A DNA stretch of 5,091 bases from Methylotenera sp. (GCA_027310735.1 DAIDAH010000190.1:1-5091), one strand, 5' to 3'; shown: positions 1 through 5,091, counted from the first letter of the stretch. Numbers and translations: made by a program. Notes: generated by a model from the sequence alone, not told the origin.

Positions 1-1
1 T

Positions 2-1705
2 CATGCGGCATTCGCTGTGCTTGAGCGCACACGAGCCTTTATGGAAGAGTCAGGGCAAACATTTGAAGTCGCTCTTGCCATTACAAGAGCCGGCAATATA
101 TTCACCACTCACACTGCAGTGGATGCTGGCTTTGACCGATTTTCTCCAGCACTTATCGCACAATACCTTGCTGGTTATGCTGAACAAAAACTTGGTATAA
201 CACTCCAGAACCTATTAGCCCTAGGTCGCCAAAACCCGAATGATGCCTCAGAACCATTCAATATGGCCTATCTCGCGATTCGTGGCAGTGGCGCAGTGAA
301 CGCTGTCAGCCGCTTACATGGGAAAGTAAGCCGACAACTATTTGAACCACTCTTTCCCCGCTGGCCATTGAATGAAGTGCCTATTGGCCACATTACCAAT
401 GGCGTTCACATGCCAACTTGGGATTCTGCACTAGCAGATGACCTTTGGACAGAGTTCTGCGGAAAAGATCGCTGGCTTGGCACAACAGAAACATTAGGAC
501 AACAGGTTTGCTGCGCTTCAAATGCCCGACTTTGGCAATTCCGCAGTACAGCCCGCATCGCACTTGTTGAGTACACACGTAAACGTTTAGCACATCAACT
601 CGCCGTCTCAGGCGCTTCACCAGATGCTATTGATGGTGCCCAACATCTATTTGACGGCAATACATTAACCCTAGGATTTGCCCGTCGCTTTGCAGTATAT
701 AAAAGACCTAACTTACTGCTTCATAATCCAGAGCGACTGCTACGAATATTAACCAACCCTCAGCATCCAGTACAACTCATCATGGCTGGCAAAGCGCATC
801 CTGCTGACTTACCTGGACAAGCACTAATCAAAGAGTGGGCGCAATTCATTGAGAAATACGAAGTGCATCATCACGTGATTTTCCTCAGCGACTACGACAT
901 GCATTTAACTGAGCAACTGGTGCAAGGTGTAGATGTCTGGCTCAACACACCTCGACGCCCTTGGGAAGCATGTGGAACCAGTGGCATGAAGGTATTAGTC
1001 AACGGAGGTCTTAACCTATCTGAACTGGATGGATGGTGGGCAGAAGCTTATACTCCAGAAGTAGGATGGGCATTAGGTGATGGTCATGAACATGATCACG
1101 ATCCGGCTTGGGATGCCATTGAGGCAGAAGCACTCTATAACCTGCTCGAACAAGAAGTAATTCCTGAGTTCTACAAGCGCGACGAACAAGGCATCCCCAC
1201 GGCTTGGGTAAACAGAATGCGGGAAAGCATGGCGCGACTCACACCGCAGTTTTCTAGCAACCGCACAGTACGTGAATATACAGAGCAACACTATTTACCT
1301 GCAGCTAAGGCTTATCTGTCACGCGTTGACGATAACGGAAAAACTGGTATGGACATTGTCAACTGGCAGCACATGCTGGATCAGAAATGGATTGCGCTCC
1401 ATTTCGGAGAAATATCGATTGAAACAAATGCCGAGCAATACATATTTGAAGTTCAAGTATGTCTGGATGGTCTTGACCCGGAGTCCGTACTAGTCGAGCT
1501 TTATGCAAACAACGAAAGCGACATTACACCAGAACGAGTAGAAATGAAGTGTGTACGGCAACTGGTTGGGGCGACAAACAATTATGCTTATCGAGCAACC
1601 ATTCCTGCCACACGTCCGGCAGAAGACTATACTGCTCGGCTAATACCCCACTACTCTGGCGTAGCTGTTCCACTAGAAGCGCCACATATCTTGTGGCAGC
1701 GTTGA
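2..1705 (+). CDS. glgP: Alpha-glucan (glycogen/maltodextrin) phosphorylase, GT35 family, 5'-truncated by window edge
   Basis: Phosphorolysis of alpha-1,4-glucan chains to glucose-1-phosphate in the cytoplasm, using pyridoxal phosphate. The open frame runs in from the window edge: codons before the GTG at 17 encode HAAFA, completing the family motif EGHAAF, so the GTG is an internal Val and not a start. Seen in order, numbering from that Val: FTTHTAVDAG (29-38), the substrate-site motif HITNGVH (125-131), the C-terminal Rossmann domain beginning FARRFAVYKR (221-230), AGKAHPAD (257-264), and the cofactor motif ACGTSGMK (318-325), whose Lys325 (codon 989-991) should carry PLP. GTSGMK with LDGWW places it in the short DUF3417-containing phosphorylase branch rather than the E. 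coli GlgP/MalP branch. The C-terminus, from the WIALHFG strand to the end, looks complete. About 567 of the usual roughly 830-850 residues are present. Function is confident; glycogen versus maltodextrin preference cannot be told. The stop lies 10 bases before atpD. Confidence 0.93.
   Translation, partial: HAAFAVLERTRAFMEESGQTFEVALAITRAGNIFTTHTAVDAGFDRFSPALIAQYLAGYAEQKLGITLQNLLALGRQNPNDASEPFNMAYLAIRGSGAVNAVSRLHGKVSRQLFEPLFPRWPLNEVPIGHITNGVHMPTWDSALADDLWTEFCGKDRWLGTTETLGQQVCCASNARLWQFRSTARIALVEYTRKRLAHQLAVSGASPDAIDGAQHLFDGNTLTLGFARRFAVYKRPNLLLHNPERLLRILTNPQHPVQLIMAGKAHPADLPGQALIKEWAQFIEKYEVHHHVIFLSDYDMHLTEQLVQGVDVWLNTPRRPWEACGTSGMKVLVNGGLNLSELDGWWAEAYTPEVGWALGDGHEHDHDPAWDAIEAEALYNLLEQEVIPEFYKRDEQGIPTAWVNRMRESMARLTPQFSSNRTVREYTEQHYLPAAKAYLSRVDDNGKTGMDIVNWQHMLDQKWIALHFGEISIETNAEQYIFEVQVCLDGLDPESVLVELYANNESDITPERVEMKCVRQLVGATNNYAYRATIPATRPAEDYTARLIPHYSGVAVPLEAPHILWQR
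1681..1697 (+). repeat. Perfect 6-bp inverted repeat (potential RNA hairpin) at the 3' end of glgP
   Basis: GCCACA and TGTGGC are exact reverse complements separated by TATCT, giving a 6-bp stem with a 5-base loop. It sits inside the last codons of the phosphorylase gene, and atpD starts 18 bases after it. No T-run follows, so it is not a standard intrinsic terminator. It could be an mRNA processing or stability element at the glgP/atpD junction, or simply chance, since six-base stems are common. Confidence 0.35.
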
Positions 1706-1715
1706 GAATAACTAA

Positions 1716-3179
1716 ATGAATAAACCCATAATTCTGAACCTCGGCACAGTTGTTTCGGTGCGTGGTAGCGTAGTGGACGTGCGGTTCGACACACATCTTC
1801 CCCCCATTTACACCTTACTTCGTGCAGGAGAAGATGGATGCATTGCCATTGAAGTTCTATCCCAACTGGATGCTCATCGAGTACGCGGAATCGCGCTGAC
1901 TTCAACACAAGGCCTCGCCCGCGGCATGACAGTCGAGGACACGGGTGGACCATTGCAAGCGCCTGTCGGAAAAGAAATTCTTTCGCGAATGTTCGATGTT
2001 TTCGGCAATGCTATTGATCGGTTGCCCGCACCCTCAGATATTCAATGGCGCTCTGTACACCGCGCACCACCACCGCTGGCACGACGTTCAACCAAATCCG
2101 AACTCTTCGAGACTGGCATTAAAGTCATTGATGTGCTGATGCCATTAGAGCGTGGCGGAAAATCAGGATTGTTTGGCGGAGCAGGCGTAGGAAAAACGGT
2201 GCTACTCACAGAGATGATACACAATATGCTCGGGCAGCAAGAGGGCGTAAGTATTTTTTGCGGTATTGGTGAGCGCTGCCGCGAGGGTGAAGAACTATAC
2301 CGCGATATGAATGCCGCTGGCGTACTGGAAAACATGGTAATGGTGTTCGGCCAAATGAATGAACCTCCCGGCGCCCGCTTTCGAGTCGGTCATGCAGCAA
2401 TGACGATGGCTGAGTACTTCCGAGACGACGAACATCGTGACGTATTGCTACTCGTCGATAATATATTCCGCTTCATCCAAGCTGGGATGGAAATCTCCGG
2501 CTTGATGGGACAGATGCCATCGCGTTTAGGCTACCAGCCGACGATGGGTACTGAACTATCCGGTTTAGAAGAACGCATTGCGAATACCGATACTGGCGCT
2601 ATCACTTCTATTCAGGCAGTGTATGTGCCAGCAGATGACTTCACCGACCCAGCAGCGGTACATACATTTTCACATCTTTCCGCATCAATTGTGCTCTCTC
2701 GCAAACGGGCTAGTGAAGGACTTTTCCCAGCAATAGACCCTCTACAATCCAGCTCAAAAATGACCACGCCGGGTATCGTCGGCGAACGGCATTATGCTTT
2801 GGCACAGGAAATTCGGCGTACACTGGCACAATATGCCGAGCTCAAGGACATTATTGCGATGCTTGGTCTTGAACAACTCTCTCCTGAAGATCGTAATGTA
2901 GTCGGGCGAGCCCGTCGGCTAGAGCGCTTTCTCACCCAACCCTTTTTCACAACCGAACAGTTCACCGGCCTTAAAGGCAAGCTTGTGAGCCTTGAAGATG
3001 CACTTGATGGCTGCGAACGAATCCTACGTGATGAATTTAAAGACTATCCAGAAAGCGCGCTTTACATGATAGGAAGCATCGACGAAGCAAAGAAGAAAGC
3101 TGATTCTGAAAAGCCTGACACTAAAGCACAGCCAAAATCAGAAGCCGCTCCAGAACCTGCATTAGACCATACAGACTAA
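1716..3179 (+). CDS. atpD: N-ATPase catalytic beta subunit (F1-type)
   Basis: Catalytic subunit of the rotary ATPase, forming an alternating alpha3-beta3 head on the cytoplasmic face and hydrolysing or making ATP. Residues 5-80 form the N-terminal beta-barrel (LGTVVSVRGSVVDVRF). Walker A is GGAGVGKT at 154-161 with Lys160 and Thr161. The catalytic glutamate is Glu186 in GERCREG. Walker B is VLLLVDN with Asp248. Further signatures are GQMNEPPGAR (212-221) and YVPADDFTDPA (303-313). The lever loop equivalent to DELSEED is EQLSPED (386-392). At the adenine-pocket position where F1 beta usually has Tyr (GIYPAVDP), this protein has Phe337 (GLFPAIDP). After about residue 455 there is a charged, Lys/Glu/Pro/Ala-rich tail of about 30 residues. 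The length of 487 is slightly above typical F1 beta. The ATG at 1716 fits the family N-terminus, with only a weak GAG at 1704-1706 as ribosome site, so coupling to glgP translation is likely. It heads the operon. Confidence 0.97.
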   Translation: MNKPIILNLGTVVSVRGSVVDVRFDTHLPPIYTLLRAGEDGCIAIEVLSQLDAHRVRGIALTSTQGLARGMTVEDTGGPLQAPVGKEILSRMFDVFGNAIDRLPAPSDIQWRSVHRAPPPLARRSTKSELFETGIKVIDVLMPLERGGKSGLFGGAGVGKTVLLTEMIHNMLGQQEGVSIFCGIGERCREGEELYRDMNAAGVLENMVMVFGQMNEPPGARFRVGHAAMTMAEYFRDDEHRDVLLLVDNIFRFIQAGMEISGLMGQMPSRLGYQPTMGTELSGLEERIANTDTGAITSIQAVYVPADDFTDPAAVHTFSHLSASIVLSRKRASEGLFPAIDPLQSSSKMTTPGIVGERHYALAQEIRRTLAQYAELKDIIAMLGLEQLSPEDRNVVGRARRLERFLTQPFFTTEQFTGLKGKLVSLEDALDGCERILRDEFKDYPESALYMIGSIDEAKKKADSEKPDTKAQPKSEAAPEPALDHTD

Positions 3180-3184
3180 AGCGC

Positions 3185-3574
3185 ATGAATATTAAGATTC
3201 TCTTACCGTTTCAGATATTCGCCGAAAAAATTGGCGTATTGCGTATTGTGGCAGAAACACATCATGGCTCATTCGGAATACTACCAAACCGGCTGGATTG
3301 TGCAGCAGCACTATCGCCGGGTATTCTGACCTATGAAACACAAGCTGAAGGCGAAATTTACGTGGCTATCGATGAAGGCGTATTGGTTAAAACAGGTCAG
3401 GACGTATTGATTTCCGTACGCAGGGCACTCGTAGGCAAAGACCTTAGCCAATTACGTCACTCTGTAGAGCAAGAATTTCTAACCTTGAACGAGCAGGAGA
3501 AAAATGTACGCATCGTTATGTCTAAACTCGAAGTGGGATTTTTACACCGTTTTGCGAGCTTTCGACATGAATGA
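3185..3574 (+). CDS. atpC: N-ATPase epsilon subunit
   Basis: Central-stalk subunit that joins gamma to the c-ring and may restrain hydrolysis through its C-terminal helices. The 129-residue product begins with the epsilon beta-sandwich (MNIKILLPFQIF). The loop GSFGILPNRLDCAAALSPG (29-47) matches the F1 epsilon pattern G-x-x-G-I-x-P-x(n)-L-x-P-G, in the form usual for N-ATPases. Residues from about 84 onward (RRALVGKDLSQLRHSVEQEF) are predominantly helical and charged. The start is 5 bases after the atpD stop with no strong Shine-Dalgarno, so translation is probably coupled to atpD. The last 8 bases overlap atpQ. Position second after beta is the reverse of nothing unusual: beta-epsilon adjacency is conserved in F-type operons, but here the pair leads the operon. 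Confidence 0.94.
   Translation: MNIKILLPFQIFAEKIGVLRIVAETHHGSFGILPNRLDCAAALSPGILTYETQAEGEIYVAIDEGVLVKTGQDVLISVRRALVGKDLSQLRHSVEQEFLTLNEQEKNVRIVMSKLEVGFLHRFASFRHE
3495..3506 (+). promoter_or_regulatory. Shine-Dalgarno plus ATG inside atpC, in frame with atpQ (alternative start)
   Basis: AGGAG at 3495-3499, followed by four A's, leads to ATG at 3504. This frame stays open into atpQ. The site resembles the standard ribosome site more closely than the one before the preferred ATG at 3567, although a 4-base spacing is short. It could give a second AtpQ form, 21 residues longer, or could be a by-product of the Glu-Gln-Glu-Lys codons of epsilon. Confidence 0.3.
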
Positions 3575-3902
3575 TGCGCAAGATAAAACGGAACGTCAGG
3601 ATGCCGACTTTGCTGAGCAAGTCGGTACAAAAGCTGCGCGCAAACTCAAAGCACAACGCAACACCACGCCCGGCGTCTGGTTTGGATTAGGGATGATGGG
3701 GCTAATCGGTTGGTCTATAGTCGTTCCTACGCTGCTCGGTGCGATGCTCGGCCTTTGGTTAGATAAACACCATGCAGGAGAGCACTCATGGACATTAGCA
3801 CTATTAATGGCAGGCTTAGTGATCGGCTGCTTCAATGCATGGCATTGGGTCGCTAAGGAAGAGCAAGCCATGCGAGAAGAACAGGAGAATCACGATGAGT
3901 GA
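3567..3902 (+). CDS. atpQ: AtpQ, AtpI-like small membrane protein of the N-ATPase
   Basis: A 111-residue protein with a charged cytoplasmic N-terminus rich in Lys, Arg, Asp and Glu (1-31) and two hydrophobic segments at about 37-65 and 75-96. These are followed by an acidic tail (KEEQAMREEQENHDE). The first segment ends in GAMLGLWLDK, the glycine-rich, Asp-terminated pattern of AtpI-type proteins. AtpI-family proteins are implicated in c-ring assembly and have also been proposed to take part in Mg2+ supply; neither role is shown by this sequence. The ATG at 3567 overlaps the atpC stop by 8 bases and has a weak GAG at 3556-3558. An in-frame ATG at 3504 with a stronger AGGAG would add 21 residues, but that stretch is read as the conserved epsilon C-terminus in the other frame and its product looks non-conserved. 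I therefore prefer 3567. Confidence 0.88.
   Translation: MNDAQDKTERQDADFAEQVGTKAARKLKAQRNTTPGVWFGLGMMGLIGWSIVVPTLLGAMLGLWLDKHHAGEHSWTLALLMAGLVIGCFNAWHWVAKEEQAMREEQENHDE
3883..3897 (+). promoter_or_regulatory. Ribosome binding site and start of atpR, inside the end of atpQ
   Basis: AGGAG at 3883-3887 lies 7 bases before the ATG at 3895, a near-ideal arrangement. It decides the atpR start: the frame is open further upstream, to an ATG at 3835, but that ATG lies deep in atpQ without such a site. The site sits entirely within the acidic tail codons of atpQ. Confidence 0.8.
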
Positions 3903-4203
3903 AATGCTCATACTAACATTAGTCACTATTGCGGGACTCTTCCTCGGCGTATGTTTTTTTGGCAGCCTGTGGTGGACGATACGTCGTGGGCTAACATCAA
4001 AACGACCTGCACTTTTATTTATAGGCAGCCTGCTACTACGCACAAGCATCACGCTAACTAGCTTTTATTTCATTGCAAACGGCGATTTAGCCAGATTACT
4101 GATGTGTCTTCTAGGGTTCATCATCGGGCGTTTTATTATGGTACGGCTAGTTGGCCTACCCATAACAACACCACTAGCAAAGGAAACTGGTTATGCACCT
4201 TAG
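3895..4203 (+). CDS. atpR: AtpR, N-ATPase-specific three-helix membrane protein
   Basis: A 102-residue, very hydrophobic protein with three predicted membrane helices at about 4-26, 40-60 and 65-87. Its position between AtpQ and subunit a and its size match AtpR, a protein known only from N-ATPase operons. Arg49 (in LLLRTSITL) lies within helix 2, and Arg79 and Arg84 (in GRFIMVRL) within helix 3. Buried arginines in AtpR have been proposed to contact the ion-binding carboxylates of c-subunits during ring assembly; that is a hypothesis from comparative work, not something visible here. The start is fixed by a good Shine-Dalgarno site. The gene overlaps atpQ by 8 bases and atpB by 11, which suggests coupled translation. 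A run of seven T's (3954-3960) lies in the first helix and the frame is intact. Confidence 0.9.
   Translation: MSEMLILTLVTIAGLFLGVCFFGSLWWTIRRGLTSKRPALLFIGSLLLRTSITLTSFYFIANGDLARLLMCLLGFIIGRFIMVRLVGLPITTPLAKETGYAP
4181..4195 (+). promoter_or_regulatory. Ribosome binding site and start of atpB, inside the end of atpR
   Basis: AGGA at 4181-4184, within AAAGGAAA, is 8 bases before the ATG at 4193. It lies inside the last codons of atpR, so the atpR and atpB frames overlap by 11 bases. Confidence 0.75.
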
Positions 4204-4882
4204 CCCCGATGAAATAATCTTCTGGCAACACGGTTTTTTTAAACTCAACGCCACCATTGTCTTCACATGGGGCTTGATGCTAGCGATGACGATTGGTGCC
4301 TATCTCATTACACGAGGTCTTTCCACCGAACTTAAACGTTCTCGCTGGCAAAACCTGTTAGAAATCATTGTCACGGGAATCTTGAAACAAATCGAAGACG
4401 TCGGTTTACGCCAACCCGAAAAATACTTAGGGTTTCTCGGCACACTATTTCTTTTTGTCGCCGCAGCCAGCCTAAGCACAGTGATTCCTGACTATGAGCC
4501 ACCGACAGGCTCGCTCTCAACAACCATGGCGCTTGCGCTATGCGTCTTCGTAGCAGTGCCTCTGTTTGGTATCGAAGACCAAGGCTGGCGCGGCTATCTC
4601 AAGTCGTATATTGAACCCACGATCATCATGTTGCCGTTCAATATTATCAGCGAGCTTTCCCGCACATTGGCTTTAGCCGTTCGGCTGTTTGGCAACATGA
4701 TGAGTGGTGCGATGATTATCGCAATTTTGCTGACCATCACGCCGTTTCTTTTTCCAGTCGTCATGGCCGTGCTTGGCCTACTCACAGGCATGGTGCAGGC
4801 GTATATATTCAGCATTCTGGCTGCAGTATATATCGCGGCAGCAACACAAGTTCGCAAACCAAAACCTGCTACAAATCTTTAA
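4193..4882 (+). CDS. atpB: N-ATPase subunit a (membrane stator, ion channel)
   Basis: Forms the two ion half-channels against the c-ring in the cytoplasmic membrane. At 229 residues it is shorter than E. coli subunit a (271), mainly at the N-terminus, as is usual for N-ATPases. MHLSPDEIIFW followed by LNATIVFTW is the typical family beginning. Several hydrophobic segments are visible, at about 20-41, 78-100, 108-126, 143-183 and 185-216. The essential rotor-facing arginine is Arg164 in AVRLFGNMMSG, equivalent to E. coli Arg210. Gln202 in MVQAYIF corresponds to E. coli Gln252. By ungapped comparison, the positions of E. coli Glu219 and His245 are Ala173 and Gly195, so the classical polar relay residues are absent at those places. 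A seven-T run (4234-4240) near the start leaves the frame intact. It overlaps atpR by 11 bases and is followed by 30 bases before atpE. Confidence 0.96.
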   Translation: MHLSPDEIIFWQHGFFKLNATIVFTWGLMLAMTIGAYLITRGLSTELKRSRWQNLLEIIVTGILKQIEDVGLRQPEKYLGFLGTLFLFVAAASLSTVIPDYEPPTGSLSTTMALALCVFVAVPLFGIEDQGWRGYLKSYIEPTIIMLPFNIISELSRTLALAVRLFGNMMSGAMIIAILLTITPFLFPVVMAVLGLLTGMVQAYIFSILAAVYIAAATQVRKPKPATNL

Positions 4883-4900
4883 ACATCAACCAATAGAATA

Positions 4901-4915
4901 AAAGGAAAAATTATG
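4901..4915 (+). promoter_or_regulatory. Strong ribosome binding site of atpE in a 30-base A-rich leader
   Basis: AAAGGAA at 4901-4907 places GGA 6 bases before the ATG at 4913. The leader between the atpB stop and this start (4883-4912) is A-rich and shows no hairpin. It is the only start in the operon with its own unoverlapped leader, as expected for subunit c, which is needed in many copies per complex. Confidence 0.75.
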
Positions 4916-5091
4916 GACAACATGACGATTATTGCGGTGGCATCCATTGTCATTGCAGGCATTACGACCAGTTTTGGCTGCATGGGCCCAGCACTGGCTG
5001 AAGGCAGAGCTGTAGCAACTGCACTCACTTCACTAGCACAACAACCAGACTCTTCAGCCACGATTACTCGCACACTGTTTGTCGGCTTGGC
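4913..5091 (+). CDS. atpE: N-ATPase subunit c (rotor ring proteolipid), 3'-truncated by window edge
   Basis: Forms the membrane rotor ring that carries ions past subunit a. Only 59 full codons are present: helix 1, the polar loop, and the start of helix 2. Helix 1 contains FGCMGPALAEGRA (21-33), a glycine-spaced packing motif with Glu30 at the place where Na+-binding c-subunits of F-ATPases usually have Gln. The loop SLAQQPD (40-46) contains the QP that contacts epsilon/gamma, normally RQP or QQP. TITRTLFVGLA (50-60, last codon incomplete) begins helix 2. The ion-binding glutamate and the neighbouring Ser/Thr residues of helix 2 fall beyond the window, so Na+ versus H+ specificity cannot be read. 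The overall pattern is characteristic of N-ATPase c-subunits. Confidence 0.93.
   Translation, partial: MDNMTIIAVASIVIAGITTSFGCMGPALAEGRAVATALTSLAQQPDSSATITRTLFVGL

Larger units (their letters stand above)
1716..5091 (+). other. N-ATPase operon, promoter-proximal part (atpDCQRB and start of atpE)
   Basis: Six consecutive same-strand genes in the order beta, epsilon, AtpQ, AtpR, a, c, with gaps or overlaps of +5, -8, -8, -11 and +30 bases. The beta and epsilon genes leading the operon, and the atpQ-atpR pair before subunit a, are the recognised marks of N-ATPases. In the F-ATPase operon of proteobacteria beta and epsilon come last. No terminator-like hairpin with a T-run lies between any of the genes. 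I found no convincing sigma-70 promoter in the 10-base gap before atpD, so transcription must start inside or upstream of the phosphorylase gene. The operon continues past the window end, where atpF, atpA and atpG are expected. A separate delta gene is normally absent in this family. Confidence 0.93.

Noticed and set aside
17..19. GTG at 17 as the start of the phosphorylase
   Set aside because: Upstream codons to the window edge encode HAAFA, part of the conserved EGHAAF motif, so this GTG is an internal Val and the gene starts before the window.
3..200. Short + strand open frame of 65 codons at the window start
   Set aside because: It overlaps the phosphorylase frame, which continues upstream with conserved family motifs; the short frame has no recognisable protein character.
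678..703. Promoter-like TTGCCC with TATATA/TATAAA inside glgP
   Set aside because: Spacing is only 12-14 bases instead of about 17, and the site is 1 kb from atpD, within codons for the conserved FARRFAVYKRP segment.
1473..1501. TTGACC as a possible -35 box for the atp operon
   Set aside because: No acceptable -10 box at 16-18 bases; it encodes part of the conserved LDGLDPESV strand.
1681..1715. Intrinsic terminator between glgP and atpD
   Set aside because: The hairpin at 1681-1697 is short and followed by a mixed sequence, not a T-run.
1524..1953. Overlapping minus-strand open frames across the glgP/atpD junction
   Set aside because: They mirror strongly conserved + strand genes, and their products look like composition artefacts with no recognisable motifs.
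2042..2335. Minus-strand open frames within atpD
   Set aside because: They are antisense to the Walker A and catalytic region of AtpD, Ser/Pro/Arg-rich with no domain and no ribosome site noted.
3596..4052. Minus-strand open frames opposite atpQ and atpR
   Set aside because: Hydrophobic stretches there are simple complements of membrane-helix codons; the + strand genes are in a conserved operon.
3954..4240. Seven-T runs in atpR (3954-3960) and atpB (4234-4240) as programmed frameshift sites
   Set aside because: Both genes read through in frame with full-length conserved products; there is no alternative product worth proposing.
1..5091. tRNA, rRNA, CRISPR, insertion sequence or attachment-site signals
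   Set aside because: None seen; coding sequence fills practically the whole window and no long direct or terminal inverted repeats were noticed by eye.

Overview
This window holds the 3' two-thirds of an alpha-glucan (glycogen/maltodextrin) phosphorylase gene, followed on the same strand after only 10 bases by the first part of an N-ATPase operon. N-ATPases are a divergent, usually horizontally acquired branch of the F-type rotary ATPases. Everything reads on the + strand, there is no gene-free stretch longer than about 30 bases, and both ends of the window cut through genes.

Layout: glgP-type phosphorylase (start of window to 1705, N-terminus missing); atpD, beta subunit (1716-3179); atpC, epsilon (3185-3574); atpQ, small AtpI-like two-helix protein (3567-3902); atpR, three-helix protein specific to N-ATPases (3895-4203); atpB, subunit a (4193-4882); atpE, subunit c, cut off by the window end (4913-5091). 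This D-C-Q-R-B-E order, with beta and epsilon first and atpQ/atpR between epsilon and subunit a, is the diagnostic N-ATPase order (atpDCQRBEFAG). The housekeeping F-ATPase order (I-B-E-F-H-A-G-D-C) is different. atpF, atpA and atpG would be expected just downstream.

How the genes work together: AtpD supplies the catalytic nucleotide sites and AtpC belongs to the central stalk. AtpB and the AtpE ring form the ion channel and rotor in the cytoplasmic membrane. AtpQ and AtpR are small membrane proteins thought to help assemble or stabilise the c-ring. Family members are believed to work mainly as ATP-driven Na+ or H+ pumps alongside a normal ATP synthase. The genes from atpC to atpB overlap by 8-11 bases, which points to translational coupling. 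atpE, needed in many copies, instead has its own 30-base leader with a clear Shine-Dalgarno sequence.

Organism: gene content and protein style fit a proteobacterium (beta or gamma) of moderate GC content. This is a weak inference, because N-ATPase operons move between phyla. I see no new kind of system here. The points most worth checking are the tight junction between a glucan phosphorylase and the N-ATPase operon, an unusual second start signal for atpQ inside atpC, and some residue choices in AtpD, AtpB, AtpE and the phosphorylase.
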